From: Miscanthus floridulus
Taxonomy: Eukaryota; Streptophyta; Magnoliopsida; Poales; Poaceae
NCBI RefSeq assembly: GCF_019320115.1
Contig: NC_089582.1
Coordinates: 119,705,856 to 119,769,855 of the forward strand
Reading direction: 5' to 3'
Length of the DNA: 64,000 nt
The notes under the pieces are model-generated. The model did no database searches. It saw nothing but the letters and a program-made list of their open reading frames with translations, and was not told the origin of the DNA. Position 1 is the first letter of the stretch, and each line of letters opens with the position of its first letter. The translations under genes were made by a program, and so were the position numbers. Positions 23,695 through 34,619 of this stretch are shown piece by piece.

Positions 23695-24974
23695 TATAGA
23701 AAAAAAATGTAAAAACAGAGATTCCCTTATTCAAGAGACAGCCTTAAATTGGATCAATCTTCGCTGCGTGTCCTTAAGGTTTCACTGCGTGAACCATTGC
23801 AAGCTTGGCCAAAAAAGTAAGATATGCACGTACCTAACCTAATTAAGTATCGTTTGACCAGAGAACAACACTTGTTTTTTTTTCTTGACGAAAAGCAAGG
23901 CTATATAATTGACCTGATGAGCGAAACGTGCAAGTTGCCCAAGTTGGATTGCAAAATTCGCAACGCACGGAATCAAGCCGGCCCGGCCATTGCGCAGCAG
24001 GAGAGGCCGAGCTAGTAAGGACAGATGCAGGCTGGGCAACTCGATCCATCTGCTGATCGATCTTAGGAGTATATTACATAAATGCAAGAGGCATGGCTAG
24101 TTGGTCCTTGAGGTCCCTGAAAGGGGAACCAGCTGACGCCCCACTGATCCTAGTTACTGCTGTTCGCAGCCGTTCTCATACCCGATTTATCTGTTCATTT
24201 TCAGCGATCGCCGTTCACAGCGTCTTCGTCCATTTAAGATGCATGGATCATTGAATCCGTTCCACAGCTCGGGCTAGGGTTTGCAGTGCGGAGTAGGGTA
24301 CGAGCAGATCAGAGGTCAGTGGGAGATGGCGGCGCTGAGAATGATGGAACTCTAGTAACGGTTAGAGAGGGGACCCCGTTAGAGAGAGTTTGAAATCCGG
24401 ATATACCAAAAAAATGGGAATCGTTTACATACCCAAAAATTTGCCAGTGGATGTAAACGACAGGAAAGGCCCGTGGTCCGTGGCCTTAAGAGGCACAACG
24501 TGTGTGGACCGGCCCGTTGGGCATCTATGTCTCTCAGATAGAAGTCCATGTCTCACCTCCAAAGTTCCTGGTAGAGGTCAGCGTGCGTGTCGATATGTCG
24601 TGTAAAGAAAGCCACGAAGGGCGATAGTATTGGATGGCCTCTGTCGGACCTGTCCTTCTCTGGCGAGAGTGGCGATACAAACGAACACGTGCCTTTTTTT
24701 TTTGTCGTGTCTCGTGTTGAACGACCCACGGTCGTTGCTTGACTACATGCTGACGGGTTTAAGAGTTCACGGGGTAGGCGGTACGCTGCAGGTAGGGGCA
24801 GTAAAGGAAAATGTATAGTTGACATCCGATTTTTTTTCTTCAAAGTTTTTAACTCGAGGCGCTATATATATACCCTAAATTATCTAATACAATTATAATT
24901 AAATTGTTCTGTCTTTTAGTAGATACATAGTGTTTGTTTTGTTATGTACCTAGAAAAAAACAGGTGGGAGTATC

Positions 24975-26205
24975 AAACAGATCACACCCTAACTAGTTCT
25001 GACGGTAAAGTTAATTTCATAGCCGTTTTTTAGTATATAATCAACGTGGCACCATGTCACCATTTCATGTGACGCCATGTTGATGACGAGGGGCATAAGT
25101 TGAATTATACGTTGATAGTTTAGAGGGTTCAAATAGACTTTCCCAAAAAATTATAAAATGTTTTGTTAATAAAAACATAATTTTTTAAAAAAATTAAGCA
25201 ATTAAAAATCCTAAATTACAGTTAAATCTTAGAAAATTTGTTTTAGCTTGGGAAAATATACATACGGTTTCAAATTCCCTCCCAAATCGTACTATATCTT
25301 CGGGCACCTCATTTTTGTGTTTATTTGCTAGTTCAGAGTGAAATAGACTTTAATGAAAATGTTGTACATTTTTTCAAAAATTATCCAACATTTTTTTAAA
25401 ACTTTATGCAATTTAAAATCCAAAGTCTGGTTTACTTAAAGAAAAAACATAGAAATTTTGTTTATCTTGAAAAATATGAAACTAATTCTATATTTTCTCC
25501 CTATCATACTCTATCTTTTGGTACCTAGCACAAAGTTATTTGAATCTTCTACAAACAAGAGTTGTAATATTTTACCACCACCCGCCTAGAAAGTTGAAAA
25601 CAAGCAATTATATTCTCATCTCTATACTACACATCTAGTCAGGTGCCAAGTAAATATACAAATTTTTGAAGAATCTAATATCAAAGTGCTAAGCATGTTG
25701 TTAGTAACTGAAAACGCGAGGCCGGATGATAGCCCTTATATGCACCCGTAGGTAAGAGTTGACACCCACACCCACACCCACATCTGACCATCGTCCATCT
25801 CGGACCCCAACCAACTAAGACCCATCGATCAAACTACTATCCCTACAAACAAATAAACATAAAAATGAGACCATATAAGATTAAAACAACGCCAAGCTAG
25901 GTGCTAGAAGATAGATTATTACTAGAAAAAGTCAAAACCTGTTTCATATTTTTTTTCGAGTTAAACTAAATTTTAGGATTTTTAATTGCATATTTTCTAA
26001 AAAAAATATTTGGATTATTTTTTTAGAAAATATCTGGATTTTTAAAAAAATATTTGCATTATTTTTAAAATGTTATTTGTATAATGTACGTCTATTGGAC
26101 CCCCTAAACTATCAACTTAGTCTCCCCCCACGCGGCTGACGTGACCTCACGTAGACTAAAATCGTCACAAAACAATCGTCGAAACCAGCTAGGAGTGTGA
26201 TTTGT
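24975..26205. mobile_element. Degenerate fold-back (long inverted repeat) element, about 1.2 kb
   Basis: Left and right arms are imperfect inverted copies over at least 200 bp. gatcacaccctaactagtt (24,980) pairs with the complement of aaccagctaggagtgtgat (26,184). gttgatagtttagagggttc (25,116) pairs with ggaccccctaaactatcaac (26,098), and aattaaaaatcctaaatt (25,199) with tttaggatttttaatt (25,974). The interior is AT-rich with a diverged direct repeat (25,240-25,310 and 25,455-25,530). No coding region. It could be a MULE-related or other non-autonomous DNA element; I cannot assign a superfamily. Confidence 0.55.
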
Positions 26206-26415
26206 CCGGTAATATCTGGCATCCCCTACAACTAAAAGAATGCGAGTTTTTTGATCGCTCCTCTTTCCCGTCCGTGCGATTCTCCTCTCCTCTCGCGCGA
26301 CCCCCTCGCTCCCCCGACCCCTCCTCTCTCCCACACCGACCCCTCCTCTCCCAGACTCCCACTCACGGACTCCTCCTCTCCTCTCCCCCACGGGACGAAC
26401 CTCAGGGCAGGGCGC

Positions 26416-26442
26416 CGCCGGCCGGCCGGCCGGCCGGCCGGT
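26416..26442. repeat. GGCC microsatellite
   Basis: About six tandem GGCC units within the GC-rich 5' region of the captured gene fragment. Confidence 0.85.
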
Positions 26443-26794
26443 AGTCCAGGCTCGACTTCTCTCCCCCACGGGCGACTCCGACTCCTTCTCTCACCTCCCT
26501 TCCCACGTGCTCCTCCCCAGGCTCAAAACCCTAGCTCCGGCTGTCGGCAGTGCGGCGGCGATGCCTGCTGCCGCGGCGCTCTGGAGGGCTCGGGCTCCAG
26601 GCCATGGGAGCAAGCGGTGGCGGCAGCACGCGTGACTCCGACTCTCCCCTCCCCGCTCCATCGCATCACACACACCGCTCCTGCCCCTCGCGCCTCCCCG
26701 GGCTACTGCTGCGGCGCTCCGGCCGAGGACTGATGTGTAGTTCTGTTGCAGGCTCTGAACCCCACCGGTCTGGTGCGCAACGGATTTGGGTCCA

Positions 26795-27064
26795 ATGGGG
26801 AAGTCTCCGGTGAAGTGGATCAAGTCCGTGCTCTTCGGGAAGAAGTCGTCTTCGCGGTCCGGCTCCACCAAGGCCAAGGATTTATCGGTGCATTCTTCTT
26901 CTTCTTCTTCAGTAGTTTCAGAATGCTATTACGATTTTGATTTTCTGAGTGTGCCTCAAGTCCAGCTAAGGAGTAGGGATCTGGTCTAGCAATTGATGTG
27001 AGTAACAAAGGGTATGCTGCTACCGGGAAGGAGCCCGCGTTCTCCAGGAGCTCTCCGGTGAAAT
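26795..27064 (+). pseudogene. Captured 5' fragment of an IQ67-domain (IQD) gene
   Basis: ATG at 26,795 opens MGKSPVKWIKSVLFGKKSSS, then RSGSTKAKDLS, which is the conserved N-terminus of plant IQD (SF16-like) proteins, calmodulin-binding scaffolds at microtubules and membranes. The coding match stops at a good GT donor (26,888) after about 31 residues. A second piece (about 27,000-27,061, NKGYAATGKEPAFSRSSPV) resembles the start of IQD exon 2. The IQ motifs themselves are missing, so no calmodulin-binding protein can be made. It lies inside a probable Helitron, so it is a captured copy rather than the source gene. Confidence 0.6.
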
Positions 27065-27173
27065 AGTGGGTTGTGTATCGAAGACATTTGCAACTAGCTT
27101 ACATGCCATACAACTTCTCCACTTTCTGACTGAATTCTATGACAATAGATATGAACTGGAACCTGAAACCATT

Positions 27174-28351
27174 TGTCGGGTTCATAAACCCGGGGTCCCT
27201 CGAGGACTGGCTTCCACGCTCGGGCTCGGCCAGGAAAACAACATATAGTTCATGGGCCGGCCCAAAAATCTAAAACACAACGAGCCGGAAGGGTAGTCCG
27301 GTCACCGACCAGAAGGTCTACCCTTAAGAACAAGTGTCCGTTCGTCAACTTCTTCGACCCACCTCTCCGACTGGAGCACTCGCTTCACGCACCAGCCGTC
27401 TCCAAGCAGTCTCTCCAATCGGAAGGCCTGGCCCAAAACGCTGCTTCCGACTCCGACCCCGCGACCGGGGCTCGTGGGAACTCTGCTCACCGCTCTTCTC
27501 CGACCGGCGCACTGAGAGCTGACTGGAGCCATCCGACCGGGGCACCCCGTTCGGAAGGAACCAGAAGACATGTGGAGAAAGGCAAGGCATGGCTCACAAG
27601 TCAAAACCACTGTACCAGGGACCATACCCTGCACGAAATAGTGCTCTGCAGCCACCCTGACACAAAGTATTGTAGGGGCCGCTAGAAACTCCTATATGCT
27701 AAGCCCCCCGCGTGTCTCTGGACATCGATCGCAGTATGGGCTCCAGGATTTGCCATACCGGGTGAACATAGCGCGGCTCCATACATGCCACTAGGCATCA
27801 AGATGTATTTTGCGGGTACCGGCGTTATCCTTCCTGAAGAAGATAGCTCGACCTCCCGTGCACATCTAGCATCCTACAGCGACATCGATAGTATTGGGGG
27901 GCGTCAACCATTATCTAGTTTTCATCACCGTGGGCAGCAAGGCTTAGAAACATCCGTACTCTCCCCCTCTCACCTATAAAGCCATCCCCTTCATCTATAA
28001 AAAGGGGGTGCGCTCCCTCCAACAGGGGGAGATCGACTTCTTCAAGCTCAGACTCACTAGATTGACATCAACACTCCCAACCGTAGGACCACCAAGTTCT
28101 GACCGCAACCCTTCTGGTCAGAGCCAACCGAACCTCTTGTACACCCCCTCCTTTCTCCTTCTCGTTTGTAACCCCACTACAGACTTCAAGCACCTGGGAT
28201 CAGGAATAAAGTCACTGACCGACCCTGACTGGACGTAGGGCACGTTGCTTGAACTAGTATAATCCTGTGTCATTGAGTGCTAGGCCACCTCCGATCACAA
28301 CGTGCAGCAAAACTACAAATATTTACTAGTTGGTCACTTTCTGCACCGACA
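27174..28351 (+). repeat. 5' LTR of the Tat-group element
   Basis: 1,178 bp, TGTCGGGTTCATAAACC to TTCTGCACCGACA. TATA box CTATAAAAAG at 27,995-28,004. Homologous to 36,688-37,870 and, more distantly, to 9,171-10,398. Confidence 0.9.
27995..28004 (+). promoter_or_regulatory. TATA box in 5' LTR
   Basis: CTATAAAAAG, also present at 37,513-37,522 in the 3' LTR. Likely promoter of the plus-strand gag transcript. Confidence 0.5.
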
Positions 28352-28352
28352 G

Positions 28353-28370
28353 TTGGCGCCGTCTGTGGGG
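28353..28370 (+). other. Primer binding site of Tat-group element
   Basis: TTGGCGCCGTCTGTGGGG starts two bases past the LTR end. It is the same class of site as in the minus-strand gypsy element at 8,597-8,615, but with a different 3' half. Primer tRNA not identified. Confidence 0.6.
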
Positions 28371-28433
28371 AAGACGCTGTACATTCAACACTCTTTTGGT
28401 CATTGGATGTCCCATTTTCCCGCCACCCTCGCC

Positions 28434-30090
28434 ATGGCGGGCTCGGGCGATACGATTCATTTCGGCTCGCTGGAGTTCCCCGCACTCTCACCCACCGGGA
28501 TGCTGGTTCCACCTGTCTTCGAGCCATCCCAGGCCTTTCGCTTTGGGAGCCTGGACTTTGCTGCCGACCGGCTCGGCGTACTCCACCTCCGCGAGGAGGC
28601 TCGCGACTCGGCACCCGTCGAAGGGACGTCCTCCATCAACTTCGGGATGAGCGACTTCAATGGCGTGGCATCTGCGCTTCATTCCGAGCAAACTCTCTGC
28701 TCAAACCCCGCTGTGAGTAATATACATGCTGTTATTTACTTACTACGCTCTATCTTCCGCCAAATACCCGGTGGTTTACCGTTGTCCCCGTCGCAGCCGC
28801 CATACGGCCGGTTCCCCTATGGCCTCGCGTCTTCCGTGGACGCATACGCCCGGGGACTCCAAAAAGTGCTGGCACCACACCCTCTCATGTTTGAGTTCGT
28901 GGGGATGGCGAGCTATGCTCCCACCAGTTTCCTCGACATCATGGATGACAACGTCGGGAGCGATGGCTCCAGCATTGGTGACGTGGCGCCTAGCCACCGT
29001 CGGTCCCAGGAGTATGCTATGGAGGATGCCCCAGAACAGCCGCTGGGGGTAACGGAGTCCTTCCAGACCCATGCCTTGCCAGGCCCTCACGTAGAGACCC
29101 CTGAGCTCACACGTGAGCATGGGGAGGATCTATGACGATAGTGGCCGCATCAGCCACCAACCGCACCAGCGCGCTCGGCGCACCACACTGTGCCCCGTGC
29201 GTATAGACCGGCGAGCGGTGCTCGGGGTCGCGCCCGTCAGCCCTAGCGCAACGCCTCAGTTTGGGGGACCGACCCTCCGCAGTTTGCTCGGGCCAGTTAG
29301 AACGTTGCCGCCGCAGTAATGCTCCTGCGTGACCTGTCTGAGCCGAGCGACCCTCACGGACGGGCAATCCACCAGAACCTCCGGGCACTGTTGGAGACCA
29401 GCGCCGTTCAACATGCGGAGCACTCCGTATCGCGACACCGACTCATGACCTCGCTCCCCATCTAGGGAACAGGGATGCAGCAGATGGGGCACTACACCCT
29501 GTCATTGCCACAACCACCGATTGCGGCACAAGAAGCCGCAACTGCTCCTCATCTTAACTTGACAATCGCCCCGTGCTGACCGCCTATCTACGTGCGGCTC
29601 GGGCTGAACCAAGACGCGTGCAGCATCGACCAGAGTTCCAGCCCTGACAGCTTAGAACCACGGACCTTTGTCCAACACCCCTAGCAAGCGCCTTTTCTAC
29701 TGCGCTTCAACAGGGGCCACGATAAAGGTAAGGCCAAACGCCAGGATCAAGACGAGGGCCCCTCCATGCAGAAGGGAAAGAAGAACATAAAGGATCGCCG
29801 CCGACTGGCCAACTCCGCGTTGGCCGCCGTGGCAGATTACGCGGGCACTCAGCCCCAGCAAGACCCTCCTGGCCACTTTCACGAGCTCATGGAGAGCCCG
29901 TGCACCAACCACAACTATCCCATCAACCATCTCTACAAGGAGTGCCAGCTCCTCAAGCGCCTGCTGAGGTAGGCCAGTAGGCTAAAGGAGGAAAAAGGCG
30001 AGGAGGCAGCGATCGAAGAAGGGGGCACAGAGGACAAGGATCCAGACGACTGGAGCATGAGAGGATCCGACCAGAAGCCTACCGACTGAA
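28434..30090 (+). pseudogene. gag: gag-like region of the Tat-group element
   Basis: An open stretch from ATG 28,434 (MAGSGDTIHFGSLEFPALS...) to the stop at 29,133-29,135 has the repeated FGSLEF/FGSLDFAADRLG wording of Tat ORF1 N-termini, giving 233 residues. Downstream the frame is broken by stops near 29,465, 29,577 and 29,684. It is still readable: from 29,766 KGKKNIKDRRRLANSALAAV and ADYAGTQ, then ESPCTNHNYPINHLYKEC and QLLKRLLR, a Cys/His-containing segment like the nucleocapsid end of grass Tat gag. A stop at 29,970 ends it. No pol follows. Start choice: the first ATG after the primer site with a plausible context (gccATGGCGG). Confidence 0.6.
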
Positions 30091-30729
30091 GGACAACGAC
30101 AACGATGCTCTCTCCGATGACCTTGGAACAGCTATGTCTTTTCTTGTTTTCCTAAGTTTCAGTCTTATCTTTACTTAGCGAACGCTCCTATAAGAGCACC
30201 CCAACCCAAACACTTTTCGGCTCGGGCACTCGGGGGCTCCACTAGGGGGCTCTACTACTCCTCTATTTTTGTTTTTGCCTTAAGTACCCTTTTACTTTTG
30301 TATGAAGAAACTCCTTCCTACCCGAACAAAAGGGTAGTTCGTTCCTTTGTTTTACCTTATGTACCTTTGCTTTAGAACATTCCGACTGATCGCACCCCGC
30401 CTTTTCCTAGGGCTACGACCAACCGAGCCTCACGAGCCATGCCCCGGGCTCGCAAAGTTGTGACCTATGGAACAAACGGGCAGGTACGAGAGAGAAAGAA
30501 ATTTAAAACAAAATTATGCTAAGGGAGAACTAAGGAACGAAAGGGAACAAGCTTCCCCGAACGGAGCAACTTCATCACAAAAACAAAAACCGATTGCAGT
30601 CATTATAACTATTAAGCATATGAACATTTTATACGGGGGTTTCCCCCACAAACTTAAAACTATCTACTTCCACTAAACTACTATTATTTTTACATGCTAT
30701 TGGGCCGGCCCGGCGACATCCGACGACGG

Positions 30730-33700
30730 TGCAACTGACGAAGGCTCGAGCTGCTCACTTCATGATGGCACGACATCCGGCTCGGCCAAGACCGGGGCGA
30801 CATTCACCTTCGACCCAGGCTCTTCGCCATCCGAAAGCTCTGCAGCGTCCTCTCCACGCGCGCTTTTGGCTAGGTCTTCACGGCGGACGTCCATCACCCA
30901 CTCGGCGGAGACTTGATCTGCCACCGACCGCACGTGCAGCAGCAAGCGCTCCCTGATCGACTGGATATCCGCCATGCTCATGCCTTCAGTGTATCCGCTA
31001 CAGATGGTGGTGAAGTCTAGGTGCGGATGGTGCATCCCCACAGCGGTCAGCACCCCTGATGCTCCGTAGAACAACCTAGACCTGATAAGATCCCATACCT
31101 CCCCCAGGACCTCTATCAGTTGGACAATAGGTGCGCTGGTGCCCAGCACCGACCCAAAGATCTCCGAGACGACGTGCTGGGCAACGTTGCGGATCTGGTC
31201 CAAATCCCCCTCAAGAGCATGACTCTCCTCATGGGACTTGGCCAACTCCTCCGTATTCCGGCCAAGCGCCGCCTTGGTCGTCTCCAGGTCCCGCTCCAGC
31301 ACCTTCACTTTTCCTCCTAGCTCTGTGAGAAGAGCAACGAGCTCAAAAACAGGCTAAGGGAAAAGCCAATGCAACAAGAAAACAAAAAGGTACGTACCGA
31401 CGTGAGAAGCCTCAAGGGTGGAGAGATCCTTCGCCTGCCGAGCCACCTGCTCACGTAGCCGGGTCACCTGCTCATGCAGCTGGGCACTCGCGCCCTCCGT
31501 CTCCATCACCTGGCCTCGAAGCGTGAGCACCTCTCAATCCGCCTTTGACTGGGCCTTCCGCTCCACCTCCAGGGCCTTCTCCGTCGACTCCAGGGTAGCG
31601 CGCTCTGGATTAAGGGCCACCAAAGACTCCTGAAGCACCACCTCAGTGTTCGCTAGGGACGCCCGCAACTCTACCTCAATCTCTACCTAACGGGCCCTTG
31701 CCGCCTCGAGCCCTTGCTCAGCCACAGTCTCCCGCTCCTCCGCACGCTGCCCCTCCGCCCGACCTCGACCGCCTAGTCCCGGGACTCATGGCAGGCGGAC
31801 TCCGCCTGATGCTCGAGCTCGGCCACCCGGGCGTATTCCGACCGGAGGAAGTGGGACTTTTGGGACGACGTCTTCCTTATCTCCTACGAAAGGTAAGCAC
31901 ACTAAAAACAACCAACAAGGGATTCAAAGGGTAAAGGACAAGTACCAGAAACTCACCTCCGCCGCGAGCTGCATGTCGCCCTCAACCAACTGTTGGGCAA
32001 ACAGAGCCTGCTTCCGGGCGCTTTCAAGCTGCGCGGTCAGCTTGGTGAGTTCTGATACCGCAGCGTGCCCTTGCCCCCCAAAGATGTCCTAGAGCTGATG
32101 CTCCTGGGAGTCCCGGAGGATGAACCATGCGCTCACTGGGTGCTCAGGGTAGGGCCACTCCAGATCACCCTCCGGCACCTCGTCGGAGGGCCCAGCCTCC
32201 AATAGTGCCACCGCCAGGTCCCGTGGCGACACCACCGGCCCGCCAGAGGTCCCAGCCACCGACTGGACCACCGCTAGGCCCCACGACGGCGCCGATGGCT
32301 TCGCCGTGACATCACCGGCAGGTTGCCACAATGGCACCAACGGTTCTGCCGTGACATCCGCCTCATCATTAGATAGGATCTCTACCACCTCATTGGCCTA
32401 GGCCGCCGCTGGGCGTCCCGACCCCAGCCCGGCCACGTCTTCCCCTGGCGCCTTCGGCTCCGACGTCAAGGGTGAGCCACGCGACCCTCCACCCGGCAAG
32501 ATAGGGAGCTCGATATCCCTTGCCTCTTCCACCACAACCGGTGGAGGGGAAGCCACGAGAGTCACCTCCGACACCACCGTTGCCATCGACATCGGGATCG
32601 CCGCCAACACCGACGCCACAGCTGCCACCCCATCAATAGCCGAACCGGGGGCACCATCCCTGGAACGGAAGGTCTTGCCGCCGCAACACGCTACAGAACG
32701 GGCTTCTAGGTCTCCTGCACGGCAGTCGGGGCAATACTCATCCCCGGCATCCCCAGGCCACTGACAGAAGGTACGGGTCAGTCACACTCCAACAAAAAGC
32801 TCAACCAGCAAAAAACTAAAAGGAAACAGAGAAAGACATATCGGGTGGCGAGCGGCACAACTCTGAAGACTAACCTCGACGTCGATGAGCCCGCGCATCG
32901 AGGACCGCTTCTGGACCACAACCCGCACTCCTTTAGTTTGGTAGGGGGCAAAGACGTCCCTACCGGCTCCTGCCCGGCCTGCGGGTCGTCCCGACCCTTG
33001 GCTCGGGAATCCTCGACCAGAGCGATAGGCATAGTGTCCTCTGACTACGGCTCACGCGGCACACGTGCTCCAGTCCGCCCCTCAGACTGCCCGGCATGCT
33101 CGACCATGCCCACAGCAGGCAGGTCCTCCCTCCGCTATAAGCCATGCATCGACACCGGTCCGAGCGACGCGTGGGTGTCAGTTCGCTCCTCAGCAGACCG
33201 CCCGCCTTGCTCCGCCACAACAGGTGGGGACATGGCCGGCGACGCTGTCAAGGGGCGCGGTGACCGTGTCCACTTCGACGCCCGCTCACCGACGACGTCC
33301 GCGCCTGCTGCGTGCTTCCTCAACGAGGGATCCGCCGCACAACACGTGGCCACCAGCACGTCACTGGCGGACAACGTTGCGGTATCACGATGCTCCACCG
33401 AGGTCGCAACGACCCCCCCGCTCTCCTCCTCGTCGGAGAAGACCATATCATCCGGATCCATAGGATCGTCCGATGCGAGTTCCGACTCGACGTCACTCAT
33501 ATGTTCCCTGGCCCTCATGCGCCGGACAATGTCCTGCTCCTTCTCCTGCTTCTACAGGATCTCCTTATTCTTTTTCTTCTTCTGAGCCTCAGCCGCCTTA
33601 TTCTGAGCGGTCTGTCGAGCCACACCCTTCGATCCCTTGGGTAGGTGCGGTCGGGACTTATGTTTCCCAAGCCCCTACAAAATGAATGAACCAGATTAAA

Positions 33701-34611
33701 GAAATAGGAAAGAGCAGAGAAGAAGCACGAAGAAAACAAGGGAACGCACCAATGTGGATGCGATCGAGGCATTGAGCGGTATGGGTTTTCCCACGACTGT
33801 CTCCCTGGGCCTTAGCTGCAGCACCAGGCCGACGCGACTCCAGACCTCGTCGTCCGGCAGCTCCTCTGGCGACGCATGGTTCGGGTCCGACTGGCCACCA
33901 TACTCCCACATCGGCTGCGTCCTCTCCGCCAATGGCGTGATCCGGCGGTGGTAGAGGGTGTAGAACACCCACACTCCGTCAAGGCCGCGCCTCATGAGCT
34001 TCTGGAGCTCCTCTTCGATGGCCTCCACCTTATGCCTCTCCTTACAGCCGCAACCCCATGACCAGCTTTCCCGCTCCTCTGGCCTCCTGTCGGTAAACGA
34101 CAGGAACGGCGCCGCCTCCGAGTTCCTGATGTAGAACCACTCCCTGTGCCACCCCCGGTTGGAACTACAAGGGGTGTATGCAGGGTACAAACCTCCCGCG
34201 CCCGGCTTCCTCTGAAGGGCGAAACCCCCCACCGACGCGACCTCAACCGAGCTTCCCGTCGTTAAGGTCCTCCTAGAGAAGAACCGTCAGAAGAGATCCG
34301 CGTGCGGCTCCATCCTGAGGAAGGCCTCATAGACGGTGATGAAACCAGCAATATGCAGCACCCCCGTCGGATTGAGGTGTTGCAGCTCCAAATCCCACTC
34401 ATTGAGGAGCCCACGCAGGAACCACTGCGCGGGGTATCCTAGCCCGCGCTCATGAAATGTAAGGAAGGACACCATCTTGCTGGGACGAGGTCGCGAGAAC
34501 TCCTCTCCCTCAAGGACCCTCCAGTGCACCACCTCCTACGGCGGCAGAAAACCCTTCTTGACAAAAGACTCTAGCACCGACTTCCTCACGGTGGACGACC
34601 TTCAGTCCGAC
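30730..34611 (-). pseudogene. Antisense extra ORF of Tat element, 'putative gypsy-type transposon' domain
   Basis: Read on the minus strand, opposite to gag. It starts near 34,611 (MSD-stop-RSSTVRKSVLESFVKK), followed by FLTFHERGLGYPAQWFLRGL, LNPTGVLHIAGFITVYEAF (about 34,470-34,330), WHREWFYIRNSE (34,140) and WVFYTLYHRRITPLAERTQP (33,950). This is the conserved domain annotated in grasses as putative gypsy-type transposon (Pfam PF04195). An acidic Ser/Asp stretch (33,500-33,400) and an Ala/Glu-rich coiled-coil-like C-terminal part (31,308-30,760, EELAKSHEESHALEGDLDQI) follow. Stops and likely introns break it. Antisense extra ORFs between pol and the 3' LTR are known in Tat elements; their function is unknown. 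Confidence 0.65.
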
Positions 34612-34619
34612 ATCTTGCT

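Larger units (their letters stand above)
22183..24970. other. Intergenic DNA without a recognisable gene
   Basis: Both strands were scanned; no conserved protein was found. The stretch holds a Stowaway-like fragment (22,789-22,853), a 37-bp direct repeat (about 22,853 and 22,925), a repeated motif around gacgcgagt-gttctaa (23,465 and 23,543), and two diverged copies of a 230-bp segment (22,360-22,590 and 23,735-23,965). A degenerate Helitron-like end lies at 23,676-23,694. Open frames of 60-108 residues here look random. Confidence 0.5.
26206..27173 (+). mobile_element. Left part of probable gene-capturing Helitron
   Basis: This segment and 37,876-40,255 form one stretch split by the LTR element at 27,174-37,870 (CCATT on both sides). 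It is gene-like: GC-rich 5' sequence (26,240-26,760) with a (GGCC)n run at 26,416-26,442, then IQD exons. The Helitron 5' end was not located convincingly. Confidence 0.4.

Noticed and set aside
25619..25632. TCTCTATACTACAC after an A, resembling a Helitron 5' terminus
   Set aside because: It lies inside the fold-back element at 24,975-26,205, and AT-rich DNA gives such words easily; the Helitron 5' end is left open.
32845..33585. 246-residue plus-strand open frame in the Tat element
   Set aside because: Mirror of the minus-strand extra ORF, whose translation has the recognisable conserved domain; the plus frame has none.
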